This document shows, piece after piece, positions 46,801-57,000 of a DNA stretch of 64,000 nt. A model generated the notes under the pieces. That model saw only the letters and a program-made list of their open reading frames with translations, was not told where the DNA came from and did no database searches. A program made the translations under genes and the position numbers. How positions within the stretch are numbered: the first letter of the stretch is position 1; each line of letters begins with the position of its first letter. Location of the stretch: positions 25,173,613 to 25,237,612 of the forward strand of contig NC_081135.1 in the NCBI RefSeq assembly GCF_958295425.1. The letters are read 5' to 3'. The stretch is from Solea solea (taxonomy: Eukaryota; Chordata; Actinopteri; Pleuronectiformes; Soleidae).

Positions 46801-49800
46801 TGTTCAGAGCCAAGTTATACATCAGAGGAAGGGTATAAGGAAACATATTTGTGTATCTTTAAATAACAACAACAAGTGAAGGTCATTGTATCTTTCTACG
46901 AGGCTGTGTTTCTCAAGGAGTCAATCTAGTATTTTATCATTTCAGAGATCAGTTCAACTCAGATTGTTGGCCTGAGATTATAATATTTTGGATATTAAAG
47001 TCCTCATGACCTGTTTTTCTGAGCACTAGTAGCTTTTTCATATGTATATATTTCCTGTTAAAACAAGCTGAAAGTGAGGGTCTTGTCGCCACATTGATTG
47101 ACTTGAATGAGCTATGGCTCAGCATGACAACATAGCTTAACATAGATGCCGGCCTACTCTCTATTGTGGAGGACTTCTCACCATCATCACTGCCTATATC
47201 TGCAAATAACTGAAGAAGAAACTGAGTGTGATGATCCTGAGTAAGAGGATGATGAGAAGGACACTTATGGAGTGAGGCCATATACGTGACTGGGGGAAAA
47301 ACAGACATAAACTCTGCGAGTACAATGAATCATCCAAAATTGGGAAAATTAGTCCTTGAGTGTGTAGGAAGAGATTTCAAGCAAGATTGGCATGATTTTG
47401 GCACTGAAATGTATATTTTGATGTCTTGGGGAATGCAGTAATAAGAGAACTGACAGACAACAGAGCATTAACAGCCCTTGCTTTGTCTTCACTGTAACTA
47501 TAGTAAGTTGCCCACCACTGGTTATTACATTATACACATACACAAGTCTTAAAGCTCACCTTAGTGTAGAAAAGTAATAGGTATTCAGAAGGGACAGTGT
47601 GCACAGTGTGTGAGGGTGCAGCTGATGTAGCCTGTTCCCTTGCAGACGCAGCAGCCTGAGGCTAGGCAGCTGGAGTAGGGCGCGGGGATGGATAAACTGG
47701 AGCAGGTTGTGATCCAAGTACAGTCTCAGCAGTGAGGTCAGGCCAGAGAAGGTCAGAGATGAAGAGATCTCTCTCAGCTTGTTGTAACTCAGCTTGAGTA
47801 TCTGTGGGGGTGCAGGAAATGGAGTGAGCAGAGGAAATGATTAGAAGAGAAATAAAATAATAGCCATCAAGGCCGAAGAAGAAACATTTGTCCACGGTCA
47901 CCACATGCTTACAGTGGATTTATGACCAATGATGTGTAGCTACATGAGCAGAATTATTGAAAGTACCCTGTGTATATATCAAAAACTATGAGGGAATATT
48001 TCCTGGTCATAGCAGGGAAAACTAAAAGGAGACTTGAATTTTAGCTCTTTATCAGAGGAGAGCAGAGGAGTCTCGGCAATCTATTGCTAATCTAGTTAAA
48101 TGTGGAGAACCCAACAAAAAACTAAGAAGGCACACCATAAAAAACAGGTTGTGGGATGTGTTTCTGCCTTGCTCATGATAAAACTGCTCTCGGGGGAGGC
48201 TACTTAGCTGGAAGAGTCCCAGCTGGTGACAGATCTAGCACATCACACTGTCAGCACATGGAAATATGGATCCTATTATCACACAATGGTGAATATATCA
48301 GATTCTCCCTCTGAGATCAAAGGAAAAATTGCTTGTTGAGTAATTTCGCTTTCCCACCAACTGCTAACTCTGACCTTAGGTCACTGGTAAAATGTCCAGT
48401 GTGTTTCCTTGTCACACGGTGGTGGAAAGAATGATGGCACATCAATTACACATTGGTTGTACTGAAATTAGAAACAAATGTGCTGAAAATGTGAACATAT
48501 TCTTGTTAACTGTTCCATCAATTTCCATCAGTTTCACAGATCAAATGTAAAATTGATCCTTTCATGAATTGATTAGTTCTCAACAGAGCGATTGTGAGGT
48601 TTGGGCACCTGATTTGTCAATAGGGCATCTACTCTGAATTTTACCAAACCTGCTTGACACATGCTGTATATCTTGACAACACTTATATTACATGTGATTT
48701 GAAAACAGAAACCTGTTCAGTTCTTTTTAAGTGTATCATCTGTCATCGTAAGGAAGCTTTGCAGACTGAGAAGTACCAGTGCAACACATGTGAAACGATT
48801 TAGGGCTATGCTTTCTGCAGAAACACACATTGGGCCACAGATGAAAGTACATTTTGTGAACATTTTCTCAAATCTCAAAGGATATGTATGTAATGAAAAA
48901 ATGCTTTATTTTATAACACAGCATCAACTGGCTTGTTTTGGCAAAAAAAAAAAAAAACAGTTAAATGGTGTCTACACTCAGCTGTGCGAAGAACTGTAAA
49001 ATAAAAGTAAAGCATATGTTTCTCCTCAGTCACTAAGAGTAAATCATTGACTAGTTTCGATTTCAACACACTTTCATTCAGATGCTGCAACTCCAGCAAA
49101 AGGAACCATGTAACCCATGGTGTTATTCCATGCTCTTCCTGTTTACCTGCAGTGATTTCATATCTTTGAATACTGCATCTGGCAGATGGTGAAGGTCATT
49201 GCTGTGGAGCATGAAAAGTTCCACCCTCTTAAGTCCAGTCAGTGAACTGCCATGGATCCTGCTGATGCTATTGAAGCTACAGGAGCACAGGAACAGCACA
49301 GGATATTAATAAGTCGACAAATATGCGATTATTTCTCTGTACCCACACATGTTGGGTTTAACCTTCTCTCTATAATATTGTAAAGGCTTGAGGTAATGCA
49401 TGTTATGATTTGGCACTATACAAATAAAAGTGAATTGAATTGAATGTAGTTCTAAATAAAAAGAAGACCTGCAAAAAAAAGGAAAGAAAAACAGAGATAA
49501 TCGTAAAAAAAAATGAAACACATGCTCAATTTTTCCAACAAACATTTCCTTTAAATGTCCTTTTTAAGGTCTACTCCCCTTTTTATTTTTATGTAATGAA
49601 CTAGTTTGTTTTATATGAATACTCAGTACACCCCCCACAATCTATGTCTATATTCAATTAAAGAAAATAATACATGCATCCATACACTTCCCTTTCAATA
49701 GTATCCAGGTTCTCTCAAAGGTTTTTTGATCATTCGCATATGTCAACAGAAATGTCACAGCACTGACCCCTGTGGGACCCCACAGTTGACATCATGTATA

Positions 49801-50058
49801 TCTCAACTGCGGGGCTATAGTTTTTGAATGTATACATGCATTCTTTCCTGCTTTCCAGCATGTGTGGGAGTGTGTTTGTTTTTCCTACCCTAAGTTAATG
49901 CGTCGTGTATGCAAAGGCAGTCCAGGTGGTACAGTGACCAAGGAGCGAAAAGTGCAGTGGACTTCGTTGGCTTGGTAGCAGTTACAGCTTCTGGGACAGG
50001 ACTGGCTGCTGGAAACCACAGTTGTCAGCAGCAGAGCCACACACACAGTCCGATACAT
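35730..50058 (-). CDS. mxra5: Matrix-remodelling-associated protein 5 (adlican), complete
   Basis: Eleven coding exons on the minus strand: 50058-49889, 49276-49147, 47801-47560, 46632-46481, 45756-42281, 40917-40776, 40152-40017, 39818-38679, 38534-38327, 38239-38018 and 37847-35730. They join to 8136 nt, a 2711-aa secreted protein plus TAA (human about 2828 aa). Order: signal peptide (1-~19), LRRNT, about six LRRs and LRRCT (~20-265), a conserved spacer, Ig1-Ig2 (~470-655), a Ser/Thr/Pro-rich region to ~1390, then nine Ig domains in exons 6-11. The family is a TGF-beta-responsive extracellular-matrix proteoglycan-like protein. The start ATG is preceded by a splice acceptor and followed by a good signal peptide. 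Oddities: one GC-AG intron, 11 instead of 12 Ig domains, and extra low-complexity linkers. Fish may have two paralogs; which one this is cannot be told. Confidence 0.96.
38018..38239 (-). CDS. mxra5: mxra5 coding exon 10: core of Ig7
   Basis: MDCQASGLPDPAVHWSLPDG and MREEGEYTCYAENQGG provide the two Cys and the Trp of Ig7. Phase-0 on both sides (74 codons). Confidence 0.94.
38327..38534 (-). CDS. mxra5: mxra5 coding exon 9: end of Ig6, start of Ig7
   Basis: FDRRLKVHPNGTLSVQ and DAGDYLCIARNKVADDY finish Ig6. PAKIEPKQPLNQMVSFGKPL begins Ig7. Phase-0 end AAG|GTGAGC. Confidence 0.94.
38679..39818 (-). CDS. mxra5: mxra5 coding exon 8: Ig4, Ig5, linker, first half of Ig6
   Basis: Ig4 (LLLECQADGIPAPLLSWVLP / DRGVYRCVASNSAG) and Ig5 (VYAHCSARGAPPPYLRW / LGTYECTASNAVGA) are followed by a Pro/Ser/Asn-rich linker of about 130 residues (38822-39211). 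Ig6 then begins (LHCSVTGNPTPIIIWRN). Phase-2 donor AG|GTAGGC. Confidence 0.95.
40017..40152 (-). CDS. mxra5: mxra5 coding exon 7: second half of Ig3
   Basis: AQRFEVLPNGTLVIQTVQLQ then DRGTYICSAQSFLGRDR. To keep frame with exon 8 the exon must end CAG|GCAAGG at 40017, a GC donor. The GT five bases downstream leads to an immediate stop. Confidence 0.88.
40776..40917 (-). CDS. mxra5: mxra5 coding exon 6: first half of Ig3
   Basis: STARLTCEAQGEPKPSITWT: B strand Cys and C strand Trp of an Ig-like domain. Ends ACA G|GTACAC, phase 1, joining TGAVMSIH in exon 7. Confidence 0.92.
42281..45756 (-). CDS. mxra5: mxra5 coding exon 5: LRRCT end, spacer, Ig1-Ig2, mucin-like region
   Basis: A 3476-nt exon (residues ~232-1390). 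It completes the LRRCT (KCPGDPQCPTC). A spacer follows with LWRILAYYSETAVHLEREIM and VSIQLNRAQSNGHKVHLIY, seen also in mammalian MXRA5. Ig1 (Cys 485/538) and Ig2 (Cys 583/636) come next, then an acidic GSGDEEEEEE segment, the conserved NKQRIDPQKWAELLAKIR (~763-780) and a long Ser/Thr/Pro-rich tract (~1167-1327). The donor is GGG|GTGAGT; reading through would hit a stop after eight codons. Confidence 0.96.
46481..46632 (-). CDS. mxra5: mxra5 coding exon 4: last LRR and start of LRRCT
   Basis: HLDLSNNSLTTLAKDTLVTA then LQANPWSCDCRMNWLLPW. NPWSCDC is the hallmark of an LRR C-cap, whose remaining cysteines are in exon 5. Donor CAG|GTGAC. Confidence 0.94.
47560..47801 (-). CDS. mxra5: mxra5 coding exon 3: LRRs
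   Basis: ILKLSYNKLREISSSLTFSG, LRLYLDHNLLQFIHPRALLQ and LRLLRLQGNRLHQLHPHTL form three LRRs. The exon ends in a split Arg (AG|G). Confidence 0.93.
49147..49276 (-). CDS. mxra5: mxra5 coding exon 2: LRRs
   Basis: FNSISRIHGSSLTGLKRVEL then FMLHSNDLHHLPDAVFKDMK: two leucine-rich repeats in the MXRA5 register. Acceptor tgtag at the 5' end, donor CAG|GTAAAC. Confidence 0.93.
49379..49447 (+). mobile_element. LINE/SINE 3' tail with GAATT repeats
   Basis: ATGATTTGGCACTATACAAA followed by TAAAAGTGAATTGAATTGAA is the common fish 3' tail (TGATTTGGCGCTATATAAATAAA, then ATTGA repeats). It is inserted antisense to mxra5 in intron 1. Confidence 0.72.
49889..50058 (-). CDS. mxra5: mxra5 coding exon 1: signal peptide and LRRNT
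   Basis: MYRTVCVALLLTTVVSSSQS is a signal peptide, followed by CPRSCNCYQANEVHCTFRSL, a cysteine-rich N-cap with the HCTFRSL of the MXRA5 family. Phase-2 donor GG|GTAGGA completes a Gly codon with the next exon. Confidence 0.93.
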
Positions 50059-50598
50059 CTTCACTCCCCGAGAGGAGAAGCTACACTGAGACGGTCACTG
50101 CCAAAGAGAAAAGGGAAGTGAGGGGTAATTAAGAGAAGCAAAGTGCACCACTGAGGCATGTCCTAAAATCCAGATGGGAATCTTTCTCCTTCTTGTTTTC
50201 TTTCTCAAGCAATTTAAGTCAGCTTTAATTTACAAAGCAGAAAATCACACTTATGACACATGCTAGACCCTCTATAGAGACAAACTGAACCTGCCCCAAA
50301 CAGACAGATACAGTCAGTGACATCATGAACCACAATGCATGTTAAAAATAAGGAGTCATTAACAAAAGGAGAAATAAAAAGAAGGAATTAAGCTGTTACA
50401 TAAAATAAGACAGCAGTGTCTTTTCTCTCACGAGCGCACAAATGCACTTAAACCCCTCAAATCCATCAGACTCCAGAGCTGAGCGATGCTTTCCAAGTTG
50501 AAGCTGAAACGAAAGCAAATTGCGCACTGTGGCAAAGACGCTTCCACAGAGATTAGATTATTCTAAGTGCACAGAATCGTTCTTGATAAGAACATACC
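50059..50598 (-). other. mxra5 5' UTR with inferred UTR intron
   Basis: Just upstream of the ATG, the minus strand has a good acceptor (tttctctttggcag|TGACC; exon starts at 50097). A matching donor TCAAG|GTATGT lies with the upstream exon ending at 50598. This implies a 5' UTR intron of 499 bp (50098-50597). Inferred from splice motifs only. Confidence 0.5.
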
Positions 50599-51060
50599 TT
50601 GAAATCCTTTTGTCCTGATGAATGACTTATTTCATGGACGCGTTCATGCTGTCAATCAAACGCTGATTTTATCCAAGTGCGCGTTCCGGGAAAATTTGAT
50701 CTGCAATTAAACCGCGTCTCTCCTCATTAGCTCCGCTGAGAATCCGCTGAAGTAAGAGAAAAAAAAATCCACACACAGAAAGTTGTCACCTCAGATAGAA
50801 AGTGTGGAAAAACGTGGAAAGTAGTATCACGCTTGTAAAGGTCGCCCAACTAAATTAAAAAAAAGGAAGGAAAAAGCTCTTGGTAACATCCAACAAGTCT
50901 TCTGAGTCTCCTGGAATGAAAAGACGCGTCTGGCGCTGTGTGTTCGTGTGTGTGTGTGTGTTAGGAAGACAGTGCGTGTGTGTTAGTGTGTATTTAGAGT
51001 TTGAAGTAAGGAAGAAGGACTGGACTGAAATGAACTTAGAGTGACGCTACAGTCTGATGG
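50599..51060 (-). promoter_or_regulatory. Probable mxra5 promoter / 5' UTR region
   Basis: Relatively CpG-containing sequence (ACGCGTC, CGCGCAC) upstream of the inferred 5' UTR exon, with a GT microsatellite at 50946-50962 and a CATTCC (TEAD-like) motif on the minus strand near 50913. A small uORF (50627-50647) lies in the probable leader. No clear TATA box. Position is inferred. Confidence 0.35.
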
Positions 51061-54000
51061 TCTGTCCTAAAGGAGGGGCTTTCTGGAAACATGGAGGTAA
51101 CATGTCAGTGCTCTTGTCTCCCTGCGCTGCAGAAGCTGCAGGCCACAAACATGGATGATGTTTAAGACACAAGTCACCTCATCAAAAGTACTTGAACGTT
51201 TGATATTAACACTTGAATCTGTTTCTGACTTTCTGATCTGAAAATGAATAGAAAATATGCTCAGATCAAAAAGACACCATTATTTAGAGACACAGACCAT
51301 CCTTTTTTAATCATTATCACACTCACAATAGAAATAATAATACTCATTATTAGTATTAGTAGTAGTTTTTGTTGTTATTGTTGTCAGACCTACTATAATT
51401 AATACAATATACACATATGTTGTGTACGCGGAAAGGGATGATGATAATTTACACCATCTGTCACTTTGCCAGTCTTTGTCCTGTGTTTTTATGTTGGCAC
51501 TCATAAATAAATGCATAAATACAGGCTATATTGGTGAATCAAATTGGGGGGAAAGAGAGACACAGACCAGAAACCAGAGGAAAACATACAATTAGGGCTG
51601 AAATACTTGGGAATGATATCTAATTGAAATTTTTACTCTGATTGCAGTTTTGATATATAACATTTTTTAAGTTGATATGAACAGTTTCCAGCACGTATGA
51701 CTTGCAATTGCATTTGCATCAGACATAGATTAATTACAAATAGAAGCACTAAAGTGCAGCCTTTATTTGCTAATTGCATTGTATCAAATGATACAGTACT
51801 AATAAGCCTTCCTTGTTTTCTTTTTAATTTGTTCTTTTTTCCCCCCCAGTGCTTAACACAGAAAGGCAGCTGGCTGTATGGCATTATACGCTAAATAAAA
51901 CTATTCCATTATTTCACTGTCAGTGCACAAGATCATTTCTGGTCTTTGAAAAGACATTTCACTCACTTTAGCCTGAAACTTCTATCTTACATAGCAGATG
52001 TAAATTCATTCATCTTGCATCGAATTACAATTATCTTTTTTTTTAACCCTACACAGAAACTGCAATGCCTTTGTCATGGATCCGATTTTTTTTATCAAAT
52101 ATTTCTTGCCCAAATCTTAAGATATCAGTTGTAACCTAGAAGACAGAGTAATTTGAGTAATCAGAGTATTTGTGTAATTTGAGGACTAATGATGTCATTA
52201 CCAGTTTCAGCTATCTCCTTGTCATGCAGGTTAGACCACAGTCCGGCAGACAGTGGGACACAAAAGCCCAGACTGAACAAATACTGGACTCAGGGTTTGT
52301 GTATCAGTAGGTCCATCCTGTACAAATCCAGACAGTCCTCCTGGAATGTGGGTCGGAGCAACTAAATAAGGGATTGTCCTCTCTTTCGTGTGGTCTCACA
52401 TTCTCTGGCAACCCATAATGATCACACCTCCTTAGACTCAAATGAGGCAAGAACAGAAATAGACTGATGCTTCTCAGCTGTTGTCTTCTTTTGTCTTCTC
52501 CCAACCAGCCCCTTCAAGGCTATATATATACGTGTGTGTGCGTGTGACCTTGTCAAGACCAGTAGTCCTCACTGAGACCAAAATTTGGCGCTAATGAGAC
52601 AGAGCCTCAGTTCTAAAGTTATGGTTTGGCATTAACTGGTTATGTTAAGGTTAAAGAGTAAAGCATGTGTTCTATCAAATTTGGGTTATTTTACATTTCG
52701 ATCATTGTGATTAAATCTTGAGTCTCAATCAAACTGCAAAGCTGTTTTTCCAAGTGTTTATACATGCAGCATTGGTGTAGATGGGGGGAATCTAGCACCA
52801 GATGTGTGAACAAGGTCACCACTGCCTGAATAATGAATTTCAAAAATAAACACATGACTATCTACCCCCATAACTTGACAAGTCAATACACTTTAGCTTC
52901 TCTAAAAATGTGATTATGCTCTCTCTGATGAGTTTCAACCCAAACCATCATCTTCATTACCCTCGTCTCTGCGGGAGATGCAAGGGATTAAACACTGCTC
53001 TGACTCACTGTCGCTGTGATGTGACTGCAAAAAACATTAGGCTGAATCCATGCTCGTGTCATCACAATAGTCCTAACTGTTTGTAATATCAATGGCGCTT
53101 CATCCATTGAATAAATGAAAGAATGAATGAAGAGGGGGGAACTGATGGAGGATTTGGGTACAGGTGTTTTTGGACAGAGATGAACATGAGTGAATGAATC
53201 TGTCAATCAAAGAATGAGTGATTGAATGACTCACTTGCTGACCTCGTTAGTCTCTCTTACACGTAACTTGCAGCAGACGACAACATCTTGTCTGCGTGCC
53301 AACTAGGCTTTTCCACTGAGATTTTTAAAAAAGTGCAGTGGTCATCATCCCTCCCTATCTTTTCATTTCGGGTGTTCGGCGCTATCTAGGTCATGGACTA
53401 GAGTAGAGCGCTGAATCATGAATCTACGAAGTAAACAACTCTAGGATTAAACCAGCTTGCTCCCACATAGTTTGAAGATTTTGTGCGTTATATATTCTTT
53501 TTGATCTGGCTTTGATGCATAAATGAACCCTTTGGAAGTTGTAGCAAAAAGCATAAATAAATCACTGCGTTCCATTACTTTGCATTTGTCTCTTAACGCT
53601 AGTGATTGAGCCTGACGTAAAATGGTACATTTCTTTTCTCACTGTTCATGTAAATTAAGTACATTTTCTATCAGTTGTTATTTGTGAGGGAAGCTGAGTT
53701 AGAAACAAAAAGCTGTGGCTGAAAGACTAGGAAGATTTAAAGTAGAGAGTTTTCTGTAGAGGTGCATTGCATCCTTATTGGGTCCCATTCACTAGCATGG
53801 ACAGTCCATGATGGACTATTTAAAATTCACAGTTGAAACATAAAAATAAAGTGAGAATTGAAATGAATAAATATTACAAATGTCGACACTCAGTGCCTTC
53901 TTGCTGTCAAGGTCACAAAAAGTGTAAACAGGAATTAGGAAGCATCAGGGCAAGAAGTAAACATCTGTCCTTAGAGGAATCAAAAAATTCAGGTTCAGGC

Positions 54001-57000
54001 TGTGGCCTCGTAACGCATTGGTCAAAGGCAGAGGCAGGTCGTTCGCTTCCATGTAGATGGACCAAGCATTGCAGCATTCTTGAATGGCTCACTGGATGGT
54101 ATTGCATACCAAAAGCTACATCTTGAAAGAACACGTTTCGAGAATTAGCCCTGTAACCAAAGTGCCAACAGCACTTTGCCACAAAATTTCCATTTTGTTA
54201 TTTCCACCTAGAGTGGCTGAAGGCTGAATAGCCATGAAAATATTAAGGTCCTCATGTTTTCCACTGCTTTGTACCACACCACCTTGAAATAGTCCTGTTG
54301 CCATATAAACACACAGCACCAGACTGCAAGCCCACTGACAATGGAAAAAGCTTTGAAATATAATTTACACCCGTTGTTAAATTCTAGTACGCCATATTTT
54401 ATTATCACCAATTCAGATGCAAACTGTCTTGAAGTCTTACTTTGAATGTGGCATGCTGTGTCAGAGATTGAGGGCAAAGCTGTGGCACCAGGACTAAGAC
54501 CTTGCAACCTATTATTGATTTGAGACTTTAGCACTCCATGGGGTCGAGGCTTGACTGGCCAAGGCAGAGCCTGGAGCTTGTTGCTGAGTGGGAGGCCATG
54601 GCAGGTATCCATGGGCTGACGGTTGGCTGGTTACAAGGACTTAGTTTACAATGTGATACCTTTATTCTCAGTTTTTAGACTATGTAGCCGTAAACTATTT
54701 GTATTGATTCTGCTAAGCAAACAGAACTTTTTTAATTTGCCCATAGTACATTTAGGAGATAAAAATCAACAGGTTCTAAAACATGCTATGAATACATTTT
54801 ACTATATGAGATAATCAGGATACTGGGGCTATATTTTATAATTGTTATAATAATATACATATAATAATTTTGTTTCTGGTTTTTGAACCAGGCAAAGGTT
54901 TGATATTCGCCACTAGCTATCTAAGAAATAGATCCTGTAGAAACGATGTCCAGTGCAAATAATCTTATTCAAAAATGTTCTCAAGTCATTTGGCACAGTG
55001 AAAGACTGCAGCATTTGTTGTTTTCACAGAGAATGTAAATCATCTTCATGTTAATGACAATGAATGTATTTATCACAAGAAGGACACATACTGTACAATA
55101 CCCATAATCCAGAGAACCACTCAGTGAAGCATCCTCGGCTGTAAGTATGGCTAGGGCGGCTAAGTAGTTTGAGAGTTCATGTTGCAACAAGAAGATTACA
55201 GGGATTAAAAGTTACTTCAAAATCGACGTTGTCCTGACAATTTGGATGAAAGGGCTTTCACCGGTGCGGTGCATAGAAGACAAGTACCTCTTGTGTCTTT
55301 TCTTGAGCATGTTTGAGTAAATCATAACTCAGAGTCAAAGCATTTTACCCTCAGGCCAGAAGAAGAGGAGAGGGAGAAAGGAGGAGGAGACTTAGAATGC
55401 AAAATTCTGATCAGTTTAAGAAGAATTAATGGGATAAGGTTAGGAAAGGTCCTTCAGTGAGCTGGAGGTCTATTTTCTACATATGTAGCCATTATGTTAT
55501 CACCAAAAAAACAAAACAGTCAAATTACTAAGGCATTATCACTACTGCCTCAAGATGATTTATTTAAACCCATTTTACTATTGCACTATTTACTATTTCC
55601 ATAAACAGGGCAAATCTGGCAGCCAATTATTTTCAGTCTTTGGTTGCAATTTCAGTTTTACCACACAAAATCTGAGCAGTCAGAGCTAGGCAAAAAGGAA
55701 AAAAAGGTTAAGAGTTTGAGTCCCTTTGGGACCACCCATACTGCTAAAAAAAAAATCAATTACAGCGCTGCAACTGGTTGTGGATAAGCATGGAATGTCC
55801 TTTAAATGTTATAAATTATACCACAGGCTCTTAATCTCTGTGGTTGTGGTTATATCCTCCCTGCCTTTCATTGGTTCTGACTCAAGTGAGAATAGACTGG
55901 TCATTGATAGATACGAAGTTAACACGTCAAGAGTAACAAATGGGTTTCAAAAAATTGTGAGAAATATGGATATGACAAGGTCAGGAAGGCGACATGGGGA
56001 GAGGAAGGGGAAAGACTGCCTGTAAGCCCAGTCCCCATTAGTGTAAAGAAAGGTGAGACCTATTTCAGAGGAGGGACGCGGGTGAGGGGTCTTTGAGCAG
56101 TTTTGTGGTGGGGGCTGATGTTTGGGATCAGAGGGGTCAACAAGGTTTGGTGAAGTCAATTAGAAGAGTTGGGGGCTGCAGTGTGGTTGTCCTGGAGGCA
56201 TGACGTCTGGAGGTCTGTGGTTCTTTACATATGCGCCTCATAACAGGCTTTTAAATTAGCATGAAACCCCTAACAATAAACTGTCACATTCAATAAGTCC
56301 ATAACAAAAGATTCAGGTGGGACATTCCTTTTTTGTCTCCATTACTGCTCTCTTTCATTCTCTTGGATGCAAGTAGAAAAATAACATTTCTCCATATTGA
56401 AGTGTACCATGGTTTTTTGACAGCTCATTAGCAGGATTACGCATGACGTCATTACACCGTGTAACAGACACAAACAACAAAGATAACTTACTGTGTGAGC
56501 TTCCATTAATTACATTTAGAAATGATCCAAGGCCACTTCATTTAAGATAATTGAATGCAGTAAATCTCCATGTTTCCACAGAAAGTAAAAAGGATGATAG
56601 TGACAGAATGGGCCCTCATGAAATGAACCAGATGTTCACAAAACCTGAAAACTTTAATATTGCCCTTCTGTAATATGTTTCCCCAACAACTTTATATTTC
56701 ATCATTTCATTTTAATGTTCTGCTTTTTTTTGTTAACTAATATTAAGCACTGGGCAAAAGTCAGTACAGGATGTTGGAAAGTAAGTTGTAATTGAAATTA
56801 ATTAAAGTTGTGTTGATCTTTTAAAGGCAATCTTTCAATCTTGTTTTAATTCACATTAGATATCATGGTGAGATAACACATTTAACTAGTTGAGGGGAAA
56901 TCCGATCTTAACAAACAAACGTTTGTTAAAGAGTGTCTTTTTAACGATACTTTGTAGTGACCCTGCCTTAGTGGTCGCTATTTAGACAGCGGCTTAAATC

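Larger units (their letters stand above)
45757..49888. other. mxra5 introns 1-4
   Basis: Intron 4 (45757-46480) has an A20 run at 46398-46417. Intron 3 (46633-47559) is unremarkable. Intron 2 (47802-49146) carries an A run near 48943-48957. Intron 1 (49277-49888) holds a LINE/SINE tail. No other feature seen. Confidence 0.75.

Noticed and set aside
54005..54055. tRNA-like A/B boxes (GGTCGTTCGCTTCC)
   Set aside because: The A-box match is weak and no cloverleaf can be drawn; not a tRNA and not clearly a SINE.
54158..54178. Perfect hairpin CAAAGTGC-CAACA-GCACTTTG resembling a miR-17-type seed
   Set aside because: Only 8 bp of stem with a 5-nt loop and no longer precursor pairing; not a miRNA hairpin.
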